Source: Enemella evansiae
GTDB lineage: Bacteria > Pseudomonadota > Alphaproteobacteria > Rhodobacterales > Rhodobacteraceae
Assembly (NCBI GenBank): GCA_017255395.1
Contig: JAFKDC010000029.1
Span: 1 to 53,827, forward strand
Direction: 5' to 3'
DNA: 53,827 bases
Made by a program: the position numbers and the translations under genes. Position 1 is the first letter of the stretch; each line of letters opens with the position of its first letter. A model generated the notes under the pieces. That model ran no database searches. It worked only from the letters and a program-made list of their open reading frames with translations, and was not told the origin of the DNA. Of the stretch, positions 9,228-16,915 are shown piece by piece.

Positions 9228-10052
9228 ATGTCGGAACAATCGCTGAAATCGGCCGGGGGTCCGCTGGAGCAGGACCGGCTCAGGGCGCGGAAATACCGCG
9301 GTCCCCGGACCGTCATGGCGCTGATCCTGCGCGAGATGTCGACAAGCTACGGCCGCTCTCCGGGCGGCTATCTCTGGGCCATCGTGGACCCGGTGGCGGG
9401 GCTTCTGCTGATGTCGCTAATCTTTTCAGTTGCCTTTCGAAATCCGCCATTGGGGAACAGCTTTCCACTGTTCTATGCTACCGGGTTCCTACCTTTTATG
9501 ATGTTCAACAGCATTGCCAACAAGATGGCGACTTCGATCAATTTCTCGCGAAATTTACTGGCCTATCCGGCAGTGACCTTCGTCGATGCGCTGGTTGCAC
9601 GGCTAATTCTCGCCTTCCTAACCCACATGATGGTGTTTTACATTATTTTTTCGGTGCTGATCTTCGTTCTGGGCGCGCGTAGCCAGCTCGACCTCCCAAA
9701 TATATTGCTTGGGATGACATGTATAACGGCATTGGCTGTCGGCATCGGTACCCTCAATTGTTACCTTATGACGACCTTCCCGATTTGGGAGCGGGCTTGG
9801 CAGATCCTGACCCGGCCGCTGTTTCTGATCTCGGGTATCTTCTTCATGTACGGTGACCTGCCTAAGGTTGCGCAGGAGGTGGTTTGGTACAATCCGCTGA
9901 TTCATGCCGTGGGGCTGACGCGGTCGGGCTTCTACGCTGCCTACAAGGCCGATTACGTCAGCCTGGTCTTCATCTTCGCGGTGGCCGTCACCACCATGAC
10001 GCTGGGGATGCTGCTTCTCTGGCGCAATTACCGCACGCTGCTGGAACATTAG
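9228..10052 (+). CDS. kpsM: Capsule-type polysaccharide ABC transporter, permease (KpsM-like)
   Basis: 274 residues with about six hydrophobic segments, the ABC-2 permease layout. The N-terminal cytoplasmic helix reads VMALILREMSTSYGRSPGGY, the characteristic KpsM/CtrC opening, and WYNPLIHAVGLTRSGFY is the conserved C-terminal region. The chosen ATG follows GCTGGGGGTCCG; the open frame continues far upstream only as shadow of the kpsE-like gene. Bases about 9410-9800 use A/T-ending codons, unlike both flanks of the same gene, as if a segment had been exchanged. The next gene follows after 3 bases. Confidence 0.92.
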   Translation: MSEQSLKSAGGPLEQDRLRARKYRGPRTVMALILREMSTSYGRSPGGYLWAIVDPVAGLLLMSLIFSVAFRNPPLGNSFPLFYATGFLPFMMFNSIANKMATSINFSRNLLAYPAVTFVDALVARLILAFLTHMMVFYIIFSVLIFVLGARSQLDLPNILLGMTCITALAVGIGTLNCYLMTTFPIWERAWQILTRPLFLISGIFFMYGDLPKVAQEVVWYNPLIHAVGLTRSGFYAAYKADYVSLVFIFAVAVTTMTLGMLLLWRNYRTLLEH

Positions 10053-10055
10053 GAC

Positions 10056-12527
10056 ATGCTGCGACGGCTGCGCGGGGTCTTCGACCGCTATTGCGCCCAG
10101 TCCCTGCTGATCGAGCGGCCGGGCCGGAGGCTGGACGATCCGGCCGGGGGCGCGTCCTGGGGCGCGGTCGAAAGCCTGGCCCGGCGCGGCAACCGAATCG
10201 AGGTGACGGGCTGGGTCCGCAGCCCCGGGCTGCGGCTGGTCGCGGGCGAGGAGGAGACCGCGGTCACGGTCAGCCCCGCCCCCGGCATCGCCGCGCCGGG
10301 CGGGCGCTTCCGGCTCGACATCCCGGCCAGCACCGGCCCGCTTGCCCTGCACCTGTCGGACCGGGCGGCGCCGGTGTTCGATCTGCCCGGCATTCCGGCG
10401 CGGGCGGTGGCGCGGGCGCGGCGCGCGCTGCTGCCGTGCTTCGGGCTGCGCCTGCTGCGGGCCACGCCGCTGATCCTGGCCTGGGTCCGTCGCCGCGACC
10501 CGGCCCTGCGCCCCCGGATCCGCGCCGCCCTGGGGTTCTGGGGCCTGCCCCCGGCGCGGGCGTTGCGGGCCGATCTCTTCGCCGCATCGGACGGGGGCCC
10601 GCCGCCCGCCGCCGCGGCGGCCGGGGTCACCATCGTCCTGCCGGTCTACAACGCCTTCGACCTTCTGACGGAGGCGCTGGACCGGGTCCTGCGCCACACC
10701 GACCTGCCCTGGCACCTGGTGATGATCGAGGACGCCTCGCCCGATCCGGCGGTCCGCCCCTTCCTGCGCGACTGGACGGCGGCGCGCGAGGCCGAGGCGC
10801 CGGGCCGCGTCACCCTGCTGGAAAACGACACCAACCTGGGCTTCGTGGGCAGCGTCAACCGGGGGCTCGCCGTTGCGCTGGCGCGCGGCGGGCCGGTGGT
10901 GCTGCTGAATTCCGACGCGCTGGTGCCGCCGGGCTGGGCCGGGCGGCTGCTGGCGCCGATCCTGCGCGATCCCGGCGTGGCCAGCACCACGCCGATGTCG
11001 AACGATGCCGAGATCTTCTCGGTCCCGGTGATCGCCGCGCGCTGTGACCTGGCCCCGGGGCAGGGGGATGCGCTGGACGCGCTGGCGCAGGGCTTCGCGC
11101 CCGGTGCCGGGGACCGGCCCGCGCCCACCGGGGTCGGGTTCTGCATGGGCCTTTCGGGGGGCTGGCTGGCGCGCGTGCCCGCCTTCGACACCGCCTTCGG
11201 GCGGGGCTACGGCGAAGAGGTCGACTGGTGCCAGAAGGTCCGCGCCCTGGGCGGGCGGCACCTGGGCGTCGCGGGGCTTTTCGTCGAGCATCGCGGCGGA
11301 AGCTCCTTCGGGCAGGCCGAGAAACAGATACTGAACAGCCGCAACGCGGGCCGGATCAGCGCGCGCTACCCGTCCTACGACATGGAGGTGCAGGATCACC
11401 TCCTCGGCGATCCGATGGTCACGCCCCGGCTCGCCCTGGGCCTCGGCTGGCTGGCGGGGCAGGCGGGCGAGGCGCCGGTGCCGGTCTATCTGTCCCATGC
11501 CCTCGGTGGCGGGGTGGCGCGCTACCTCGGCACCCGGATCGCGGCGGATATCGCCGCGCGGCGCGGCGCGGTGGTGCTGCGGGTCGGCACCGGCGCCCGC
11601 TGGCGGCTGGAACTGCACGCGGCCACCGGGGTGACCCGGGGCGAAACCGACGATTTCGCCCTTGTGCAGAGACTGCTTTCGCCGCTCCGTCACCGGCTTG
11701 TCAGCTATGTCTGCGGCGTCGGGGACCATGACCCGATGAGCCTGCCGGACCGCCTGCTCGACCTCGCCGCGCCGGAGGGGGGCCGCGCGCGGCTGGAGGT
11801 GATGTTTCACGATTTCTACCCTCTCAGCCCCTCCTTCACCCTGCTCGACGCCTCGGGCGCCTTCCACGGCGTGCCGGCCCCCGACGACCCCGATCCGGCC
11901 CATGCGCTATTCGGCCCCCTGCGGGACTGGCGCGCCGCCTGGGGGCGGGTGATGGCGCGGACCGACCGGGCGGTGGCGTTTTCGCAGGACAGCCGGGCGC
12001 ATGTGCTGACGGCCTGGCCGGACCTTGCCGACCGGCTCGAGGTGGTGCCGCACCGGCTGACTCATCCGGTGCCGCGGCTGGTGCCCGCGCCGGGCCCCCG
12101 GCCGGTGCTGGCGGTGCTGGGCAATCTGAACCTGCAAAAGGGCTACCGCGTGGTGCGCGAGATGGGGCGCCTGTGCGGGTCGGAGGATCCGGAGCTTGTC
12201 CACCTGGGAGAGCTCGATCCCGCCTGCGCGCCGCCGCCGGGGGTGCTCTGCCACGGGGCGTTCCGGCCCGACGACCTCGGGGTGCTGGCGCGGCGCCACC
12301 GGATCACTGGCTGGCTGATCCCCTCGGTCTGGCCCGAGACCTTTTCCTTCACCACCCACGAGGCGCTGACGACCGGCCTGCCGGTCTTCTGCCTCGACCT
12401 CGGCGCCCAGGCCGAGGCGCTGCGCGCCGCCGGGGCCCAGGGCCATGTCGTGCCGCTGCATGCCTCCCCCGAGGCGCAGGCCCGCGCCGTGCTGGCGGCC
12501 GCCCGCGCCGCCCTGGCACCGGGCTGA
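10056..12527 (+). CDS. Two-domain glycosyltransferase (GT2 plus GT4-like)
   Basis: 823 residues. Residues 1-185 are an uncharacterised lead. A GT2 domain begins at about 191 (VTIVLPVYNAFDLL), with VMIEDASPD and the metal-binding VVLLNSDALVPPG, and ends near 430. The C-terminal part (about 470-823) resembles GT4: VLAVLGNLNLQKGYRVV and the E-x7-E-type PETFSFTTHEALTTGLPV near the end. It is probably one protein adding two sugars in sequence. It follows the kpsM-like gene by 3 bases, so assembly and export are co-transcribed. Sugar specificity is unknown. Confidence 0.85.
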   Translation: MLRRLRGVFDRYCAQSLLIERPGRRLDDPAGGASWGAVESLARRGNRIEVTGWVRSPGLRLVAGEEETAVTVSPAPGIAAPGGRFRLDIPASTGPLALHLSDRAAPVFDLPGIPARAVARARRALLPCFGLRLLRATPLILAWVRRRDPALRPRIRAALGFWGLPPARALRADLFAASDGGPPPAAAAAGVTIVLPVYNAFDLLTEALDRVLRHTDLPWHLVMIEDASPDPAVRPFLRDWTAAREAEAPGRVTLLENDTNLGFVGSVNRGLAVALARGGPVVLLNSDALVPPGWAGRLLAPILRDPGVASTTPMSNDAEIFSVPVIAARCDLAPGQGDALDALAQGFAPGAGDRPAPTGVGFCMGLSGGWLARVPAFDTAFGRGYGEEVDWCQKVRALGGRHLGVAGLFVEHRGGSSFGQAEKQILNSRNAGRISARYPSYDMEVQDHLLGDPMVTPRLALGLGWLAGQAGEAPVPVYLSHALGGGVARYLGTRIAADIAARRGAVVLRVGTGARWRLELHAATGVTRGETDDFALVQRLLSPLRHRLVSYVCGVGDHDPMSLPDRLLDLAAPEGGRARLEVMFHDFYPLSPSFTLLDASGAFHGVPAPDDPDPAHALFGPLRDWRAAWGRVMARTDRAVAFSQDSRAHVLTAWPDLADRLEVVPHRLTHPVPRLVPAPGPRPVLAVLGNLNLQKGYRVVREMGRLCGSEDPELVHLGELDPACAPPPGVLCHGAFRPDDLGVLARRHRITGWLIPSVWPETFSFTTHEALTTGLPVFCLDLGAQAEALRAAGAQGHVVPLHASPEAQARAVLAAARAALAPG

Positions 12528-12617
12528 GGCGGGCGGGGTTGGCGGAAGGCGTTGCACGCCGCCGCCCCATGCGGCATCTCTCCCGGACCCGCGCCCCTTG
12601 CGAAAGCCGATAGCCCG

Positions 12618-13544
12618 ATGGCCCCCACCGCCCCGCATGTGACGATCCTGCTCTGCACCCGCAACGGGGCCGCCTATCTGCCCGAGCAGCTGCAATCCTA
12701 CCTCGACCAGGATCATCGTGACTGGTCGCTCTGGGTCAGCGACGACGGATCCGACGATGCCACGCCCGCGATCCTCGAAGCGTTCCGCGCCGCCCACGGT
12801 GCGGCGCATGAGATCCGGCTGCTGAAGGGGCCGCAGCGGGGCAGTGCCGCGAATTTCCTGCACCTGCTCTGCCATCCCGACCTGCCGCAGGGTCATGTGG
12901 CCCTGTCGGATCAGGACGACGTCTGGCTGCCCGAAAAACTGAGCCGCGCGCTGGCCCGGGTGGAGGGCGTGGAGGCCCCCGCCCTCTATGCCGCGACCAG
13001 CCTGCGGATCGACGGGGCCGGGCGGCAGACCGGCCGCCTCCGCCTGCCGACGGCGCCGCCGGTCTTCGGTTCGGCGATGCTGCAGAACGTGATGCCGGGG
13101 CACACGATGGTGATGAACCCCGCCGGGCTGGCCCTGGTGCGCGCGGTCGGGCCCGACACCGGCACCCTGCATCACGACTGGTGGCTGTCGCTGCTCTTCA
13201 CCGCGGCCGGGGCGCGGACCCTGCTCGATGCGGTGCCTGTGGTGCTCTATCGCCAGCATGGGGGCAACGAGATCGGCGCGCGCGGCGGGCTCCGGGCCGG
13301 GCTCTACCGGCTGCGGCGGGTGCTGGCGCGGCAATACGGCGACTGGGTCACGGCCCATGCCCGGGCGCTGCTGGCGGCCGGTCCGGTGACACCGGCCAGC
13401 CGCGCCGCCGCCGCCCGCTTCCTCGACCGGCCGCCGCAGGCCGGGCCGGGCCGGGTCCGGCGGCTCTGGCAGCTGGGCCTGCACCGGCAGAGCCGGGCCG
13501 AGACGGCCTTTGTCTACCTGATGGCCTTCCTCGGCCGGATCTGA
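12618..13544 (+). CDS. GT2 glycosyltransferase, rhamnosyltransferase-like
   Basis: 308 residues. The start region HVTILLCTRNGAAYLPEQL, then WVSDDGSDD, and the acidic motif ALSDQDDVWLPEKL are the pattern of GT2 enzymes related to RfbF/WbbL-type rhamnosyltransferases, and dTDP-rhamnose is made by genes in this window. ATG 12618 opens the conserved domain directly; the longer open frame upstream has no family match. It lies 90 bases after the two-domain glycosyltransferase and is probably in the same transcript. The rhamnose donor is an inference. Confidence 0.85.
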   Translation: MAPTAPHVTILLCTRNGAAYLPEQLQSYLDQDHRDWSLWVSDDGSDDATPAILEAFRAAHGAAHEIRLLKGPQRGSAANFLHLLCHPDLPQGHVALSDQDDVWLPEKLSRALARVEGVEAPALYAATSLRIDGAGRQTGRLRLPTAPPVFGSAMLQNVMPGHTMVMNPAGLALVRAVGPDTGTLHHDWWLSLLFTAAGARTLLDAVPVVLYRQHGGNEIGARGGLRAGLYRLRRVLARQYGDWVTAHARALLAAGPVTPASRAAAARFLDRPPQAGPGRVRRLWQLGLHRQSRAETAFVYLMAFLGRI

Positions 13545-13651
13545 GGCTGGCCGGGGCGTTGCGCCCGGCCCCGGGGCAGCGTTCGGGCGCCTCGCCGTGC
13601 CTTTACCCTTTCCATGCAGCCTGCCCGGGAGATCACAGCCCGGAGAGCGCC

Positions 13652-14259
13652 ACGGACCGATCCGCCCGCCTGTCCCTGCCCTACCTGCATGCGGCGCAGG
13701 CGCAGAAACACGTCACCCACAACGAGGCGCTGGCGCTGCTGGACCTAGCGGTCCAGCTCTCGGTCGAGGCCTTCGACGCGAGCGAGCCGCCCGCCACCCC
13801 CGCGCCGGGGCAGGCCTGGGCCCTGGCCGCCGGTGCGACCGGGGCCTGGGCCGGGCAGGCGGCGGGTACGCTGGCCGTCTGGACCGGAGAGGCCTGGCGC
13901 CTTGTCCCGCCCGGCGAGGGCTGGGTGGCCACGCGGCGCGGAACAGCGGAACAGCGGGTCTTCGGCCCCTCGAGCTGGGGTCGATCCTGGCCGAAGGCCT
14001 CGGCACCTGGGCGGAACCCTACCGGACGGGGCCGCTGTCGATCACCTGGCCCGCCGCCTTCTCGGCCGCGCCCGCCGTCGCCTGCCTGCTGGTGCAGGGG
14101 CCCGATGTCGGGCCGAAGGCGGGGCGTGGCCTGCTCATGAACTCTTACGAGCCGCCCGGCCCCCTGGGCTGGAACTTCCTGCGGGCCACCCGCATGGGCA
14201 GCGACGATCACGATGCCGATGTGGCCCTGTCGGTCATGGCCATCGGTCGCTGGATCTGA
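13652..14259 (+). pseudogene. DUF2793-type protein, frameshifted and without a normal start codon
   Basis: The first part (RLSLPYLHAAQAQKHVTHNE, then ATGAWAGQAAGTLAVW and GEGWVATRRG) is a clear DUF2793 domain, a family common in Rhodobacterales and in phage or gene-transfer-agent tails. It ends in frame at about 13970. The expected C-terminal part (LGSILAEGLGTWAEPYRTGP through ALSVMAIGRWI) continues in the frame one base earlier. No ATG, GTG or TTG precedes the domain in frame; the position where these proteins usually begin reads ACG GAC CGA. A frameshift together with a lost start suggests a decayed gene. A sequencing error would explain the shift but not the start. Confidence 0.65.
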
Positions 14260-14289
14260 CGGGCTGGATCTGATGGGGCTGGCGGCCGG

Positions 14290-15243
14290 TCAGGCCCCGT
14301 CGAGGGCGACGGGCGCCGCGTCCGGCAGCAGCGGATAGCGCAGGCGGCGGCAGAGTTCCCGGTAGGTGGGGCCGGTGTCCGCGGCTTCGGCCAGATCCGG
14401 CGGCACCGTCCGGGAGGGCCGCGCGGCGATCTCGTTGCCGGAGCGCCCGCTGTCGCCCGACATGGTGATCGCCATGACCAAGGACGGGGCGGCGGCGTCG
14501 TAGCTCAGTTCGAGGCTGCGGCACATGTTCTCCAGCACCGTCTCCGGGGCTTCGACGAAATCCTCGTAATAGACGATCGGGCAGGTGGCGTTGGCGTCCA
14601 GGAAGGCGAGGTAGCGCCGGGCGTATTCCTCCAGCGTGCCGGGGGTGAATGCGTCCCAGCCGTTGTGGCGCAGCGACATGAAGGATGCCAGCGGATGCCG
14701 CACGCTCAGCAGCGGCAGGACGGGATGGTCTCGGGCGACGATCTGCTCGACCGTCTGCCGCGCGGTCCAATCGGCGGCGGTGCAATACTGCGAATGAGAA
14801 TGTTCGCGCAGGACCAGCCGCTTGCCCTGGTCCGTCAGCGCCTCCTGCAAGGTGCCCAGCCCGGCACAAAAGATGTCGATCGCCAGCGCGTCGGAGAGGT
14901 CGTGCCGACTGTAGCGCATCTGCTTGATCAGGTCCGAGGGGGCGAACTTGGAAGGGGACGACATATAGTTCAGGCTGAGGGGGTCCATCTCGCTCAGCAG
15001 CACCGTGTTGGGCATCGCGGCCAGGCATTTCGACATGATCGTCCCGCCGGTGCAGGCGAAATGCTTGAACAGCCGGATCGGCTCGACCTGCCGGACAGCC
15101 TGCAATTGGGCGATCAGGCTGCGCAGGGGCAGGGCCGTCTCGGTTCCGCCTCCGGCCGCCGACGGCGCCGCGCGGCGGACCAGCTCCGTCATCTGGCCGA
15201 TCTCCCGGCGCAGGCTGTCGTGGGGGGCGGATTTCGAACTCAT
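14290..15243 (-). CDS. Sulfotransferase-like protein
   Basis: 317 residues. FKHFACTGGTIMSKCL (about residues 59-74) looks like the 5'-phosphosulfate loop of PAPS-dependent sulfotransferases, and LLSVRHPLASFMSLRHNGW (about 184-202) resembles the 3'-phosphate loop (R-[DH]-P-x2-S). VYYEDFVEAPETVLENMC matches the conserved rear of the family. Its ATG overlaps the stop of the coiled-coil gene upstream, so it is the last gene of a three-gene minus-strand operon. It probably sulfates the glycan, although kinase-like or glycosyl roles are not excluded. Confidence 0.7.
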   Translation of the reverse strand: MSSKSAPHDSLRREIGQMTELVRRAAPSAAGGGTETALPLRSLIAQLQAVRQVEPIRLFKHFACTGGTIMSKCLAAMPNTVLLSEMDPLSLNYMSSPSKFAPSDLIKQMRYSRHDLSDALAIDIFCAGLGTLQEALTDQGKRLVLREHSHSQYCTAADWTARQTVEQIVARDHPVLPLLSVRHPLASFMSLRHNGWDAFTPGTLEEYARRYLAFLDANATCPIVYYEDFVEAPETVLENMCRSLELSYDAAAPSLVMAITMSGDSGRSGNEIAARPSRTVPPDLAEAADTGPTYRELCRRLRYPLLPDAAPVALDGA

Positions 15244-16913
15244 TTGCCGGGCTGGTCCTTCGACTTGCCCTTCTTCTTCCGGCCCGCAAGCCGCGGCGGC
15301 GCCTCACCGCTGGGCAGGCTGTCGCGCGGGACCGTGTCGAGATGCCGGGCGGCCTCTTCGAGACGGCCCAGCAACTGGCCGATCAGATCGTCCTGCTGCC
15401 GTTTGCGGGTCTGGAGCGCGGCGTAGCTCTGTTGCAGGTCGCGCAGATCGTTGGCCCCGATGGTCTGAAGGCGCAGGGCCAGGCTCAGATCCGCCTTGGT
15501 CTTCTCGAGCTGGGAGCGGTTCTGATCGAGGCTTTTCTCCAGCGCCTCGCGCCGCGCCTTCGCCTCCTCGGCGGTTTTCGCGGCCGCCGCCTCAATCTCC
15601 TTGATGCGCCCCGCGCGCGCTTCGGCCTTGTCCGAGGCCTCCGCCAGGGCGGCCTCCAGATCCGTGATCCGGGCGCGGGCCTCCGCTTCGGCGCTTTCCA
15701 CTTCGGCCAGGCGGTCCCGATCCGCCCCGAGCTCCCGCTCCAGGCCGGCGATCCGCTCTTCGCGCGCCTTCATCTCCTCCGCGGTTTTCGCGACCGCTGC
15801 CTCCAGCTCCGCGATCCGGGCGGCGCGGGCCTTGGCCTTGTCCCAGGCATCGGCCTGGGATTTTTCCAGCCCGGCGATCCGATCCCGGGCCTCGGTCCCG
15901 GCGCGCTCCGCCTCGGTCAGCCGGTCCCGGCCTGCCTTGAGCTCCGCCTCCAGCGCCTCGATCCGGGCCTTGCGGGTCTTGGCCGCCTCGGCGGATTTGC
16001 CCGCCTCGGCCTCCAGCTCCTTGATGCGCCCCGCGCGCCAGTCGGCCTTGTCTGAGACCTCCTTGAGGGATTTTTCCAGCCCGGCACTCCGGTCCCGGGC
16101 CTCGGCCCCGGCGCGCTCCGCCTCCGTCAGCCGGTCCTGGCCTGCCTTGAGCTCCGCCTCCAGGGCCTCGATCCGGGCCTTGCGGGCCTTGGCCGCCTCG
16201 GCGGATTTGCCCGCCTCGGTCTCCAACGCGGCGACACGGGCGCGGGCCTCGGACTGTCCGGCCTGCGCCTCCGAGAGCGCCTGTTTCAGCGCCTCGATCT
16301 CCAGGGCCCGCCGGTCGATCCGGAAACGCCGGACCGGCCAGTCCGGGTCGGAGGTGTCCGTCTCCACGATCTCAAAGCCCGACCCGGTCAGCAGATCGCT
16401 CATCGCGGCCAGGGTCTGCCCCCCGGCGAACAGCGCCTCGGCGCTGGTGCGCAGATCGACCTCGTCGAAACGGTGCAGCCCCCCGGCTGCGTGCAGCCCT
16501 TCCAGCCAGGCCGTTCCGGTGCCCGGCGCGTCGATCACCAGGCGGTGGCGCCCCGCGAAGGGACCGGCCTTCTCGAGCAGGCTGCCGGGCGACAGGAGCG
16601 GGACAAGCGGGGTCCGCAGGACCCGGACGCCGGGAAATTCCTCCTTCAGGCCGGTCGGCTCGGCCAGGCTGGCCAGCCCGTCGATGTTGAACACCCGGAC
16701 CTCGGCCTCGCCATCCTCGGCGGCGGGCGCGCCGTGCAGGATCGTCAGGTTGTCCTCCGTCCGCTTTTCCAGCCGACGGACCTGCACGGGGTCGGGATCG
16801 AGGACGACATGGCGGGTCTCCGTCCGCCGGTGGCCGTCCTCGGCCCGGAACAGCGGGCCTGCCCCGACATAGAGGATCAGGTCGAAGGCGGTGTCGGAGG
16901 GGGAGGCGGGCAA
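15240..16913 (-). CDS. Protein with methyltransferase-like head and long repetitive coiled coil
   Basis: 557 residues. Residues 8-200 look like a degenerate Rossmann methyltransferase (FkbM-like) fold: LILYVGAGPLF, HVVLDPDPVQVRRLEK, then VFNIDGLASL and HRLVIDAPGTG. Residues 205 to about 520 are almost pure heptad coiled coil. Within it are three 70-residue units at 232-301, 302-371 and 372-441, each opening like AEAGKSAEAAK or AAVAKTAEEMK, plus a partial fourth. The basic tail ends KKKGKSKDQPGK. It begins 2 bases after the other coiled-coil gene. I do not know a function; a scaffold for glycan enzymes or a chain-length ruler is conceivable. Confidence 0.75.
   Translation of the reverse strand: MPASPSDTAFDLILYVGAGPLFRAEDGHRRTETRHVVLDPDPVQVRRLEKRTEDNLTILHGAPAAEDGEAEVRVFNIDGLASLAEPTGLKEEFPGVRVLRTPLVPLLSPGSLLEKAGPFAGRHRLVIDAPGTGTAWLEGLHAAGGLHRFDEVDLRTSAEALFAGGQTLAAMSDLLTGSGFEIVETDTSDPDWPVRRFRIDRRALEIEALKQALSEAQAGQSEARARVAALETEAGKSAEAAKARKARIEALEAELKAGQDRLTEAERAGAEARDRSAGLEKSLKEVSDKADWRAGRIKELEAEAGKSAEAAKTRKARIEALEAELKAGRDRLTEAERAGTEARDRIAGLEKSQADAWDKAKARAARIAELEAAVAKTAEEMKAREERIAGLERELGADRDRLAEVESAEAEARARITDLEAALAEASDKAEARAGRIKEIEAAAAKTAEEAKARREALEKSLDQNRSQLEKTKADLSLALRLQTIGANDLRDLQQSYAALQTRKRQQDDLIGQLLGRLEEAARHLDTVPRDSLPSGEAPPRLAGRKKKGKSKDQPGK
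15591..16220 (-). repeat. Three tandem 210-bp units encoding 70-residue coiled-coil repeats
   Basis: The units lie at 16220-16011, 16010-15801 and 15800-15591. Each encodes 70 residues, exactly ten heptads. Units 1 and 2 differ at only a few positions over the first 50 residues (KARIEALEAELKAG is shared), while unit 3 is more diverged (EERIAGLERELGAD). A part of a fourth unit continues to about residue 461. This indicates growth by in-frame duplication. Confidence 0.8.
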
Positions 16914-16915
16914 GG

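Noticed and set aside
9618-11903. Long minus-strand frame opposite the kpsM-like and glycosyltransferase genes
   Set aside because: Arg/Gly/Pro-rich low-complexity product; the plus-strand frames carry the conserved motifs.
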